The notes under the pieces are model-generated. The model saw only the letters and a list, made by a program, of their open reading frames with translations. It was not told the origin of the DNA and searched no databases. The translations under genes were made by a program, and so were the position numbers. A stretch of DNA of 64,000 nt from Hoeflea algicola (GTDB lineage: Bacteria > Pseudomonadota > Alphaproteobacteria > Rhizobiales > Rhizobiaceae): assembly GCF_026619415.1 (NCBI RefSeq), contig NZ_JAOVZR010000001.1, forward strand, positions 1,736,001 through 1,800,000, read 5' to 3'. Positions 46,064 through 54,741 of the stretch are shown in pieces (within the stretch, counting starts at the first letter, position 1; every line of letters starts with the position of its first letter).

Positions 46064-46151
46064 CCCAATTTTGGGAGAATGCTGATATTACGGTAGCAGA
46101 ACCCAGCATCGCGAGCGCAGAAGAACGCCTCTGCATTCATCCAAAATTGGG
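46064..46151. repeat. Inverted repeat of ~19 bp, 50 bp apart
   Basis: CCCAATTTTGGGAGAATGC (46064-46082) and GCATTCATCCAAAATTGGG (46133-46151) match as inverted arms at 17 of 19 positions. The 50 bp between them hold no gene. It lies in a 375-bp gene-free gap (45962-46336) before the BKACE gene. It could be a small non-autonomous element or a hairpin. Confidence 0.6.
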
Positions 46152-46336
46152 TGCAATCGGCCCTTTGCTGCCGCTCGTAGTTTTGGTTTCAGCTTCTGCT
46201 TTGGTCACTAGGCGCTGAAGCACTGATCTCATCAGATCGATTCATGTCAGGACTTTTGGTCTGTATTTGGAAAACGGATTGCCAAAATACATCAATTGGA
46301 ACATAAAGGGAACATATTCATTCAAAGAGGTTAAAC

Positions 46337-47074
46337 ATGGCCAGAATCGGGCTGTTCCTGCAAGTCGCACTAAACGGAGATAGCGCTCACCCTGACACTC
46401 CGCGAACGCCAGATCAGATCGCCGCAGAAGCGGTCGCAGCGGTGGCAGCAGGCGCTGAGTCGGTGCATATCCACCCCTTTGATGAACAGGGCCAAGAAAC
46501 ATTGAACGCGATACCCTGCGCTGCAGCGATACGATCTGTCCGGGCAGCCTGTCCCGGCGTACCCATTTCTCTAAGCACCTCGGATGCAATCGAAGCCGAT
46601 GTTGATCGGCGCTTTGAGTTGATATCCAATTGGATTGAGATGCCCGACCTAGTCACTGCCAACCAAGGACAAGAAGGCATAGCGGAATTGTGCAACTTGC
46701 TCGTCAACCGAGGCGTTGGGATCGAAGCTGGGCTCTTGTCGGTAGAAGATGCAAAAGCATTCGTTACTTCAGGGCTGTCGGCTTTGTGTCGGCGTGTCAT
46801 GGTAGAGCCTCTGGACGCGAAACCAGATGACGCCATTCGCCATGCTGAGATGATCGAGAATATCGTGACCGAAGCTGGTATTACTCTTGAACAGGTTCAT
46901 CATGGATACGGCATAGCCTGCTGGGATGTTAACCGTCGCGCAGTCGCCAGAGGCCACGGGATCAGAACCGGTTTGGAAGATGTGACAGTCATGCCAGACG
47001 GACACCAAGCCACCGGAAACGCCGATCTGGTTGTTGAAGCTGCTGCGATCATTCGACAAGCGAACCAAGAGTAA
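46337..47074 (+). CDS. BKACE (beta-keto acid cleavage, DUF849) family enzyme
   Basis: A 245-aa TIM-barrel enzyme of the 3-keto-5-aminohexanoate cleavage family. It has the zinc ligands HIH in ESVHIHPFDEQG, a TSDAIEADVDRRF segment, and the C-terminal GHGIRTGLEDV motif. Family members condense a beta-keto acid with acetyl-CoA to give acetoacetate and a new acyl-CoA. It is somewhat short (usual 270-310 aa). No lysine-fermentation or carnitine genes are nearby, so the substrate is unknown. AGAGG precedes the ATG. Confidence 0.85.
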   Translation: MARIGLFLQVALNGDSAHPDTPRTPDQIAAEAVAAVAAGAESVHIHPFDEQGQETLNAIPCAAAIRSVRAACPGVPISLSTSDAIEADVDRRFELISNWIEMPDLVTANQGQEGIAELCNLLVNRGVGIEAGLLSVEDAKAFVTSGLSALCRRVMVEPLDAKPDDAIRHAEMIENIVTEAGITLEQVHHGYGIACWDVNRRAVARGHGIRTGLEDVTVMPDGHQATGNADLVVEAAAIIRQANQE

Positions 47075-47475
47075 GAACTGTCCCCCGACTTGGCCTGAGG
47101 CTGAGAAATCCGATTTTCGCTGCGTGCTGCACTAACTGGTAAGATGCGGACAAAGTGCCAATTCGCCGCGGCTGCTCCAATGTCTGTTGTCCGCCCTTTT
47201 GGACCGCCAACATTCATTCTTGCACTGGCGCTTCCGGCCCATTGCTGACCTTTGTGGTCTGCGCCGCTAAGGCCTGGCTCGCTTCCGACACAAGTAAGTC
47301 GCAGTCATTTACGATAGTCTGATGAATGGCTGCTGTTCCATCCGTTCCATTACCAAAAGGTAACCCTGACAAGGAAACTGTAACTTGATATTTTGCAGCG
47401 CAGCATATCTACGACAGTGACAAGGACCAAGGCAACCAGACCGACGGGTCACGATGTTTTCAAAGGAAATGACGC
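47075..47475. other. Gene-free stretch with dispersed repeat copy C
   Basis: 401 bp without a supportable gene. The third degenerate copy of the dispersed repeat lies at 47226-47252 (minus strand GGTCAGCAATGGGCCGGAAG). Confidence 0.5.
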
Positions 47476-48358
47476 TTGATTTTGCACAAGACAGAACGGT
47501 TTTCGGTTCCAGCAAAAGCCGCCGCACTTATTCCCTTGCTGCTTGCACTCTATCCGAATTTCGCTTTCGCCCATGGCGAAGAAGATCATTGCATGGCAGT
47601 AAAAGCATCCGTTGCCGAAGCAGGGTTTTCTGATGTCGTCAAGGTGATATGCGAGAACGGCAAGGCGATCATCACGTCAGACACATACCCTTCGCATACC
47701 CTGATGACGGGCATTGTTGGTACGAATGAGCAGGTGCCTGTGCCTGCCAAGGACTATGCCGCTCCCATCGTCCTAAATCCGGTTCTGGGAAGCACGCCCC
47801 AGACGCGTGATGCCGCCCTGGGTGTGGCGGTCAATGGAGTTCCCATCTATGATTATACAGGCGGCGGCGAGATGACCCTGGACGACCTGAAGCATCATCA
47901 GGAGCAGCATGACACCCTGCAAACCGAGCAACTGGATGTCTGTGGCGGGCATGCTGGACGGGGAGACGACTATCATTACCACGTCAAGCCAACCTGCATG
48001 ATTGAACAGATGAAGAATGCCGGCGATGCTGCCATTATTGGCTGGGCTTTTGACGGGTTTCCCATCTATGGCGACAACAATCCTGACGGCACGCCAATCG
48101 CGATGGGCGAGCTTGATGTCTGCAATGGAAAGACAGACGACACCTATATCTATCGGTATCACACCTCGACCCAGGCACCTTACATCATTCAATGCCTGAT
48201 GGGTGAGGTTGGTGACATGGCCGATTTACCCAGAGTTTCCCCGTTGGAGGCGGCAGGTGGCTGGTTCAACTGGGGCGGAAAATCAGCAGGCGTGCCGCCA
48301 AGTGGCGGCGTCGAAAATCTAACTTTCACGCAAGACGGGAATGGCCGGCGTAGTATGG
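47476..48358 (+). pseudogene. YHYH-domain secreted protein, truncated by IS copy 4
   Basis: A signal peptide (about residues 1-32, ending PNFAFA) then a YHYH domain with the name-giving motif (GGHAGRGDDYHYHVKPTC) and conserved WAFDGFPIYG. The domain looks complete, but the frame runs into IS copy 4 at 48359, which replaces the natural C-terminus. The start is a TTG with GGAAA 8 bp upstream. Function of YHYH proteins is unknown; they are periplasmic or extracellular. Confidence 0.8.
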
Positions 48359-48392
48359 TGGCGTGCCCCCATCAGGTGGTCCGGTTTGATTG

Positions 48393-49208
48393 TTAGTGCA
48401 TCATGGGCGTCTGGTCCATCGGGACAATGCTTTCCGGCGCGGGCGGGCGGTAGCCCAGAGCGCTATGCGGCCTGACGGTGTTGTAGTGGATACGCCATTG
48501 CTCGATCAGGATTTGCGCCTCCCTTAGGCTGTAGAAGATTTCGCCGTTCAGCAGCTCGTCGCGGAACCGGGCGTTGAAGCTTTCGCAGTATCCGTTCTCC
48601 CATGGTGAGCCTGGCTCTATGTAGGCCGTCTTGGCTCCAACAGCTGCAATCCAATCCCGCACTTTCTGGGCGATAAATTCCGGCCCATTGTCCGACCGAA
48701 TGTATTCCGGCGGGCCGCGCAGGATGAATAGGTCTGTCAGAGCATCCAGCACGTCCGTTGAGTTGAGCTTGCGGTCCACGCGGATCATGAGTGCCTCCCT
48801 GGTGTATTCGTCGATGATATTCAGCGTCCGATAGACGCGGCCGTCAGCGGTTCGATCCTGGACGAAGTCGTAGGACCAGACGTGGTTTGGCCGTTCCGGT
48901 CTGAGACGCACACATGATCCGTCGTTCAGCCAAAGCCGCCCCTTTTTCTTCTGCTTTTGTGGCACTTTCAGCCCTTCACGCCGCCAGATGCGCTCAACCC
49001 GCTTATGGTTTACCTGCCAGCCCGCGTTGTTCAGCAGACCGGTGACCATGCGATACCCATAGCGCCCGTACTTGTCGGCCAGTTCGATGATATCATCGGT
49101 CAGCCGTTCTTCATCTGCCCGGCCCTGTGGCACCTTGCGCTGTGTGGATCGGTGTTGTCCGAGCGTGCGGCAGGCGCGGCGTTCTGATACGCCGAGCTCC
49201 CGCCGCAC
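48393..49208 (-). CDS. IS3 OrfB transposase, copy 4
   Basis: 271 aa, DDE residues intact; RLRPERPN with LRGPPEYI, a combination not found in copies 1 or 2. Confidence 0.93.
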   Translation of the reverse strand: MRRELGVSERRACRTLGQHRSTQRKVPQGRADEERLTDDIIELADKYGRYGYRMVTGLLNNAGWQVNHKRVERIWRREGLKVPQKQKKKGRLWLNDGSCVRLRPERPNHVWSYDFVQDRTADGRVYRTLNIIDEYTREALMIRVDRKLNSTDVLDALTDLFILRGPPEYIRSDNGPEFIAQKVRDWIAAVGAKTAYIEPGSPWENGYCESFNARFRDELLNGEIFYSLREAQILIEQWRIHYNTVRPHSALGYRPPAPESIVPMDQTPMMH

Positions 49209-49240
49209 ATGGTCGATGCACTTGCGCCGACGCGAAGGGC

Positions 49241-49519
49241 TTAGAAGTTTCCCTTTGCCGCCTCGGTCAGGATGAGTTTGTCCAGTGTCAGGTCAGACAC
49301 CGCCCGCCGAAGCCGCTGGTTCTCCTTCTCCAGCTCTTTCAGCCGAGTGAGTTGAGATCGCTGCATCCCGCCATAGAGCTTCCGCCATCGATAAAACGTC
49401 TGCTGTGTCACGCCGATCTGGCGCACCGCGTCAGCAATCGTCGCACCTTGCCCTTGCAGAACTTCAACCTGCCGAAGCTTCGATACAATCTCTTCCGGCT
49501 TCTCTCGTTTTCCAGCCAT
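49241..49519 (-). CDS. IS3 OrfA, copy 4
   Basis: 92 aa, identical in protein sequence to OrfA of copies 1 and 2; slip site conserved. Confidence 0.92.
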   Translation of the reverse strand: MAGKREKPEEIVSKLRQVEVLQGQGATIADAVRQIGVTQQTFYRWRKLYGGMQRSQLTRLKELEKENQRLRRAVSDLTLDKLILTEAAKGNF

Positions 49520-49585
49520 CGCTGATCCTCCAATTTGAGGGATAATCTATCCCAGTTGGTGGACCACTTTCAGGGGGCAACTCCA

Positions 49586-49788
49586 TTCTGGGCGATCTCC
49601 TTACGCCGCTCTGGCGTCATATTCTCAGCACGCTTGCGACCACCCTTCGCGCCAAGAGCCTTGGCGTTGGGGTCTTTACCATCGTCGGGCACAACGTCTT
49701 CAATCTCGCCAGTGGCGATCTGTGCGATCTGTACGGCGCGCCCGATGGCGTCTGCGGGGCGCTTCTGTCCTTTAGGTCCGGTTGGCAT
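49586..49788 (-). pseudogene. Small basic protein truncated by IS copy 4
   Basis: 67 codons before the IS border: MPTGPKGQKRPADAIGRAVQ ... KALGAKGGRKRAENMTPERRKEIAQN. In rhizobial relatives this family ends with an Ala/Lys-rich AAKRW-type tail, which is lost here; the frame ends inside the IS (to 49570). It overlaps the next gene upstream by 17 bp. Confidence 0.75.
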
Positions 49789-49963
49789 TCAAAACCCTCT
49801 CCAAGTGCTTGACACCAAGTTCGTCAACTACTGAAATCTCTACAGCTGATGGACCGGAATAAATGGAGATGTCCGCGTGTTTCAATGCATCTTCGAGGTT
49901 GTCGAAAACTTGTCGCTCCATCACTGTGCCCGGCAAGATCGTCTCTATCACTGTGTATTGCAT
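49772..49963 (-). CDS. Small hypothetical protein
   Basis: A 63-aa protein (MQYTVIETILPGTVMERQVFDNLEDAL...) with a strong ribosome site (AGGAGG, 4 bp spacing) that fixes the start at 49963. No known family. It is probably co-transcribed with the truncated small basic gene that overlaps its 3' end. Confidence 0.7.
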   Translation of the reverse strand: MQYTVIETILPGTVMERQVFDNLEDALKHADISIYSGPSAVEISVVDELGVKHLERVLNANRT

Positions 49964-50051
49964 TACGCCTCCTATGCTTGCCACTAAGCATATAGGAATT
50001 CGCGCCGGGATTCGATAGGGCGTCAAGACAGCCCATTTTCAAACTGAGACA

Positions 50052-50354
50052 CTACCAGGGGACCCTATCGCTGACGACGATACCGCCCTCCCCTTCCATT
50101 CCGGCAATCCGTTTCGCTTCGGAACTGTTGAACTTGAGCCGGACACCGATGCCGCCGCCATTCTCCTCGATGAAGACGGCACCCAGATCTTCCAGCGCCT
50201 TCTCAAGCGCTGAGATCTAGTCAGGTGCAGGATCGTCGATCATGCGCTCGAAATTCTCGATAACTGCTTCATCGACGCCTGAACGTCGTGCAAGTTTAGC
50301 ACGAGATACCTCGACGAGTGCTCTGCCCGCGCGGCATTGCGGTCCCGTTATCAT
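50052..50354 (-). pseudogene. Small XRE-like regulator with in-frame amber codon
   Basis: Starts MITGPQCRAGRALVEVSRAK (50354; AGGAGG 7 bp upstream). It has the short rhizobial Cro/CI-like pattern (SRAKLARRSGVDEAVIENFER). A TAG at 50217-50219 (codon 46) ends translation. The same frame then continues ISALEKALEDLGAVFIEENG ... VRLKFNSSEAKRIAGMEGEG and stops at 50052, which is the normal second half of this family. So one nonsense change splits a full-length 100-codon gene. Confidence 0.85.
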
Positions 50355-50756
50355 GATTGGCCTCCTTTTAAATTGCGGACCACGCAATGGGTTACGTTGT
50401 ACTGTCATCAACCACCAACTGAATGCAAATTCAAGCCTTCTTCGCTGCTGCGCCGCGCATCCAATTGAAGACAGAAAGGTCGTTGCAACACCTTGAAGTA
50501 AGGCATTTAGGGTGCGATTGGGAATCCATCTGAACGACAATCTACGTGCGACAGTCGCACCACGGCGTTAGCCCGACTTTGTGTATTGAATGGCGAAACA
50601 TGGTGCCGGTGTTATGCACCTGAACCACCTTCTATGGTTCGTTTCGATCCACGACATTCCATCCACCGACCATTGAACTGATGCGGTGGATGCCCCCACC
50701 CAGCGGCATCGGGTATACCAAGACGGTTCTATATTCACCGAGCGGAGGGCGCATCA

Positions 50757-51773
50757 ATGACATCGAAGATCAGCATTCTGGCAATCGACTTAGCAAAAGG
50801 CAGCTTTCAGGCTTGTGCGGTCGGATCTGATGGGAGGGTACTGTATAATCGGGCACTGTCTCGGAACCGGTTGGCGACGCTTCTGGGCGAGCAGCCGGCC
50901 TGTGTAGTCGCGATGGAGGCATGCGCCACGTCGCATCACTGGGGCCGGATGGCGCAGTCTCACGGTCATGAAGTGCGTCTGGTGCCTGCGGCGTATGTGA
51001 AACCGTTCGTCAAGCGCCAGAAGAATGACCGCGCGGACGCGGAGGCTATCGCAGAGGCGGCCATGCGCCCGACCATGCGTTTCGTGGCAGTGAAGAGTGC
51101 CGAAACCCAAGGCCGTGCTGTGGCGTTCCGCACCCATCAATGCTTGGTCCGGCAGCGCACGCAGCTCATCAACGCGCTCCGCGGACATCTGGCCGAATTC
51201 GGGCTGGTGGCGCCGAAGGGACCGGCGAGCCTGAAACTACTCGAGAATGCGTTGGCGGACGAGAGCAGCGACCTGCCTGACCCGGTTCGTGAGATGGGGG
51301 CGGTTTATCTCGAGCAGATCGCGCGGCTGACCGACGTGATCGAACGGCTGGCAAACGAGTTGGAAGATGCATCGAAGACAGATTGTGAGTTGCGGCGGCT
51401 TTGCACCATCCCCGGGATCGGCCCCGTGACGGCAGGCGCCGTGGCGGCGTTTGCGCCCGACCTCGACACTTTTGACAGTGGGCGGAACTTTGCGGCCTGG
51501 CTCGGCCTGGTGCCACGGCAGAGGTCCACGGGGGGCAAGGCCAGGCTGGGGTCGGTCAGCAAGATGGGGCAGACCGACATCCGCCGACTGCTAATCGTCG
51601 GAGCGATGAGCGTGATCCGCTGGGTCGTCCGAAAGGGTGGCAGTTCGAATCGCTGGCTCGCTGCTCTCGTAGCACGCAAGCCAAGGATGGTCGCGGCCGT
51701 TGCGCTGGCGAATAAGATGGCCCGAATGATCTGGGCCATGTCGACCAAGCAAGAGAATTATCGAATGGCGTGA
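50757..51773 (+). CDS. IS110-family (IS1111-type) transposase
   Basis: A 338-aa DEDD recombinase. The N-terminal RuvC-like domain has AIDLAKGSFQ and VVAMEACATSHHWGR, with KNDRADAEAIAEA completing the acidic set. The C-terminal transposase-20 domain includes LCTIPGIGPVTAGAVAAFAPD and the serine region WLGLVPRQRSTGGKARLG. GGAGG precedes the ATG. The gene is intact. Recombinases of this family are guided by a structured RNA from the element's non-coding end. Confidence 0.93.
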   Translation: MTSKISILAIDLAKGSFQACAVGSDGRVLYNRALSRNRLATLLGEQPACVVAMEACATSHHWGRMAQSHGHEVRLVPAAYVKPFVKRQKNDRADAEAIAEAAMRPTMRFVAVKSAETQGRAVAFRTHQCLVRQRTQLINALRGHLAEFGLVAPKGPASLKLLENALADESSDLPDPVREMGAVYLEQIARLTDVIERLANELEDASKTDCELRRLCTIPGIGPVTAGAVAAFAPDLDTFDSGRNFAAWLGLVPRQRSTGGKARLGSVSKMGQTDIRRLLIVGAMSVIRWVVRKGGSSNRWLAALVARKPRMVAAVALANKMARMIWAMSTKQENYRMA

Positions 51774-52070
51774 CCTGAAACCGAGAAGGGAAAAGGCACG
51801 ACATGGCCGCAAGGCCGGGGTGAGCGATCGACGAGGAGTACGCGACACGGACTTCGAAGTTCAAGGCAGGGAAATTCAGACCCGGGGCTCGAGCGCTTGC
51901 AGCTCTCTGAACCGATGTGAACCCAGCTTTCCGAACAGCATACCGGCCCGTGGCGTCATCGAAGGCCACAACCTGAGGCCTGACACACGTCCGATCGAAG
52001 ACCCCGCCGAAAAATCGAAGATAAAGCTTGCCAAACAGGGGGCAGCCACACACGCCCCGGGTGTGCTGGA
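51774..52070 (+). ncRNA. Candidate bridge-RNA region downstream of the IS110-family transposase
   Basis: About 300 bp with no gene follow the transposase. IS1111-group elements carry their guide (bridge) RNA on this side. The start (CCTGAAACCGAGAAGGG) and internal segments resemble the known non-coding 3' ends of IS1111-type elements. I could not fold it or define loops, and the exact element ends are not determined; 50541-50756 on the other side is also gene-free. Confidence 0.45.
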
Positions 52071-52086
52071 GGCTATTTGGTTTAAG

Positions 52087-52570
52087 TTATGCTGCCATAG
52101 CTGCTTCGTCCAGCATGGCGTAATATCGTTCTTCAGCTTCGGCTGGCGGTATATTCCCGTTGGGCTGCAGAAGTCGTCGGTGTTTGAACCAGTCGACCCA
52201 TTCCAGGGTGGCAAATTCCACCGTCTCGAAGCTTCTCCATGGTCCACGTCGATGGATGACCTCGGCCTTGTAGAGACCGTTGATCGTTTCGGCGAGGGCA
52301 TTGTCGTAACTGTCGCCGACACTTCCGACAGAAGGCTCGATACCAGCTTCCGCCAACCGCTCGGAATACCGAATGGACACGTATTGGACACCTCGATCCG
52401 AGTGATGCACGAGGCCGCCACCATGAGCGGGACGCCGATCATGAAGCGCCTGCTCCAGAGCGTCGAGGACAAAGCCTGCATGTGCCGTCCTGCTCGCCCG
52501 CCAACCAACTATGCGGCGAGCGAAGACGTCGATGACAAACGCCACGTAGACAAAACCCTGCCAGGTGGCG
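52087..52570 (-). pseudogene. IS3-family OrfB C-terminal fragment (intron-interrupted)
   Basis: The last ~160 residues of an IS3 OrfB: ATWQGFVYVAFVIDVFARRIVGWR, VHHSDRGVQYVS (second catalytic Asp) and NALAETINGLYKAE (catalytic Glu). The first Asp, normally in a DFTYV segment just upstream, is missing because a group II intron begins exactly before ATW. The rest of the element is lost beyond the intron fragment. This family differs from the four IS407-like copies. Confidence 0.85.
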
Positions 52571-52606
52571 AGTGGAGTAAGAAGCGCAGATGCGCTTCTC
52601 CTCCCC

Positions 52607-52640
52607 GAACCGTACTTGCACCTTTCAGCGCATACGGCTC
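52607..52640 (-). ncRNA. Group II intron domain V
   Basis: 34 nt on the minus strand: 5' arm GAGCCGTATGCGCTG, GAAA tetraloop context, then the 3' arm GGTGCAAGTACGGTTC. The AGC catalytic triad position and the tetraloop are recognisable. It lies 6 nt after the RT stop. Confidence 0.88.
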
Positions 52641-52645
52641 TCCAT

Positions 52646-53719
52646 TCAAGCTTGGCCCATGGCCATAGCAACATCATGGTAGTGCGACGTGACGGTACTG
52701 CGGTCTTCAATCCGGAAGATGTACGGATTCGTCTCCGGATTGCGCCACCGGAATTGCGCCTTGGGGCTTGAGACAAGCCGTTTCAACGCTTTTCCGACGG
52801 GGTCACCGCGTTCAGTCCGACCAAACACGAGCCAGGTTTTCGCCTTGCCCGGTTCCGGGACCCGGTACCATTTCCGCATCAAGGGTTTGATGCGAGATCG
52901 GTATTTATGGCCCAGCCAATGCGCCATTTTCCAGAACACGACATGATCGATGCGCCGGAATACGTACGCCGTGAAGTCGGTGAACTTGTAGAACGCCGCC
53001 CATCCCACCAACTGGCGGTTCAGACTGGCGATCATGCCGACCGTACTGACACTATGATTGCCGGAAAGGGTTTCGGTAAGCCTGCGGACAAACCCCTTGG
53101 CCTTTTCCTTGGGTATCGTCGTGACGATGGACATCCGTCCATGCGCCCCACGCTTGCGGATGATCCGGTGCCCCAGAAAAACGAAGCCGTCATTGACGTG
53201 TGTGACATGGGTCTTCTCCATGTTCAGCGTCAACTTCAGTTCACCTTCCAGAAACGCCCGGCACTCCTCACGGATTTCCTCTGCCTGAGCCTTGGTTCCT
53301 TTTACGATCACGACAAAGTCGTCAGCGTATCGGCAATAGGCAACGGCAGGTTTCCATTGCCGGTTCTCGCGAGCCGTGATGGGCCTGCCTTGCTGGATGC
53401 CGAAGTTCCATGCCCAGCGATCCTTACGAGCCTTTTTGTTCAGATATTTCGCCTCCAGCCACATATCAAACTCGTGGAGCATGATGTTGGACAGGAGCGG
53501 TGACAGAACGCCACCTTGCGGAACACCCTCGCTTGAGGCTGTGAACAGGCCACGGTCGATGTGGCCTGCCTTCAGGAACCGCCAGAGAAGATCAACGAGC
53601 CGTCCGTCCTGCACCCGTCGCCGCACGCATTTCAGAAGCAGCTTGTGATGGACCGTGTCGAAGTAGCTGGCGAGATCACCTTCGATGACCCAGCGGCCCC
53701 TCGTCGTGTCGGCGCCACA
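52646..53719 (-). pseudogene. Group II intron reverse transcriptase/maturase, N-terminally truncated
   Basis: Open from 53719 to a stop at 52646 without a start codon. It contains WVIEGDLASYFDTVHHKLL (first catalytic Asp), SSEGVPQGGVLSPLLSNIML, the active-site YADD in CRYADDFVVIV, and the GIIM maturase domain (RIIRKRGAHGRMS ... VGWAAFYKF). The N-terminal finger motifs (RT0-RT2) are absent, with TAA just upstream (53720-53722). An ATG at 53626 would give a 326-aa protein lacking the first catalytic Asp. Confidence 0.88.
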
Positions 53720-53871
53720 TTATCCCGCCGCGTTCCCATTGGCCGATTGAGTTCAGATGAATTGCTATTTCTCTGGAGCCTTCAGCGATGATTTTTGCGC
53801 CGACAGGAAAGCAAATGGCCGCCAGAATTCGGATGCCACTGCGATCAAGCTAATCTGTTAATTGTGAGATC

Positions 53872-54606
53872 ATGTTTAGATCGCACCTCGGCACACGTTG
53901 GATGACGAAAATGGCTACGACCGTTCCTGTTTCTACCACGTATTTCTCGGACGTACTCTGTATATGGGCCTATGCTTCCCAAATCCGGCTTGAAGAGATT
54001 TCCAGAGACTTCGGTGCGGACGTGCAAATTGACTACAGGTTCTGCTCCGTCTTTGGAAATACCGAAGACAAGATAGCGCAGGGATGGGCTGACAAGGGAG
54101 CCTACGGCGGCTTCAATCGACATCTGCAAGAGGTCGGCAAGAAATTCGGCCACATCGACGTCCACCCGGAAATATGGCTTTCTGCCAAGCCAGCGAGTTC
54201 GGACAGTGCGCATCTGTTCATCAAAGCTGTCCAGATTGCGGAATTGAAGTCTGAAGGTGGCGGCAGCGCCGGCAGCCCTCTTTCAACGCAATTGATCTGG
54301 CAGTTGCGACGCGCATTTTTCCATGAATGCCGCGACGTCTCCCAGCGCAAGGTTCAGCATGCGATTGCCGAAGAGATCGGAATCGATCTTTCCCCGGTGG
54401 AGGCTGAAATCAACAGTGGTGCGGCGTTCGCGTCATTGGCTGCCGACTACCAGCAACGAGATCGCCTCAAGATCGAGGGCAGTCCAACCTATGTGCTCAA
54501 CCAGGGTTGCCAGAAGCTCTATGGAAATCTCGGGTATCGCGTCATCGAAGCGAACATCCGTGAGTTGTTGCGAGGACCCGGCGCAGACGAAAGGAGTTGG
54601 TGCTGA
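53872..54606 (+). CDS. DsbA-family (thioredoxin-fold) protein without CxxC
   Basis: A DsbA/2-hydroxychromene-carboxylate isomerase-like protein (up to 244 aa). TTYFSDVLCIWAYASQIRLEEI is the N-terminal active-site region, SAKPASSDSAHLFIKAVQIAE the helical insert, and LKIEGSPTYVLNQG the cis-Pro loop. The active site reads CIWA instead of CPWC or CxxC, so disulfide exchange is unlikely; an isomerase or glutathione-dependent role is possible. ATGs at 53902 and 53911 are alternative starts. Confidence 0.8.
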   Translation: MFRSHLGTRWMTKMATTVPVSTTYFSDVLCIWAYASQIRLEEISRDFGADVQIDYRFCSVFGNTEDKIAQGWADKGAYGGFNRHLQEVGKKFGHIDVHPEIWLSAKPASSDSAHLFIKAVQIAELKSEGGGSAGSPLSTQLIWQLRRAFFHECRDVSQRKVQHAIAEEIGIDLSPVEAEINSGAAFASLAADYQQRDRLKIEGSPTYVLNQGCQKLYGNLGYRVIEANIRELLRGPGADERSWC

Positions 54607-54741
54607 ACCGCTGGTACGCAAACGATTGGCCTGGCGCCGATCTGATCGCCGACACTGGTAAACCCGGTCATTGTGCGAGGCTCAGGACACTTTCCAAAGG
54701 CGATCAGGTCTGGGACATGTGCTGGTCTGTACGCGCCCCGG

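Larger units (their letters stand above)
48359..49585 (-). mobile_element. IS3-family (IS407-like) element, copy 4
   Basis: A complete 1227-bp copy in inverse orientation. Flanks (ATGG left, TTCT right) do not match. Both flanking genes (YHYH at left, a small gene at right) are cut at the IS ends, implying a deletion or rearrangement after insertion. Confidence 0.93.
52571..53719 (-). mobile_element. Group II intron, 5'-truncated
   Basis: On the minus strand the segment ends with a canonical domain V (52607-52640), a domain VI hairpin (52575-52606, stem GAAGCGCA/TGCGCTTC) and a 3' exon junction near 52570/52571, inside an IS3 orfB. The reverse-transcriptase frame lies upstream of domain V. 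The 5' half of the intron (domain I and the RT start) is missing beyond about 53719, so it cannot splice or move by itself. Confidence 0.87.

Noticed and set aside
42978..48358. Composite transposon formed by inverted IS copies 3 and 4 around the TetR/VOC/BKACE cargo
   Set aside because: The outer flanks (GCTA left of copy 3, TTCT right of copy 4) do not match, and copy 3 already has its own local duplication, so it inserted as a single element.
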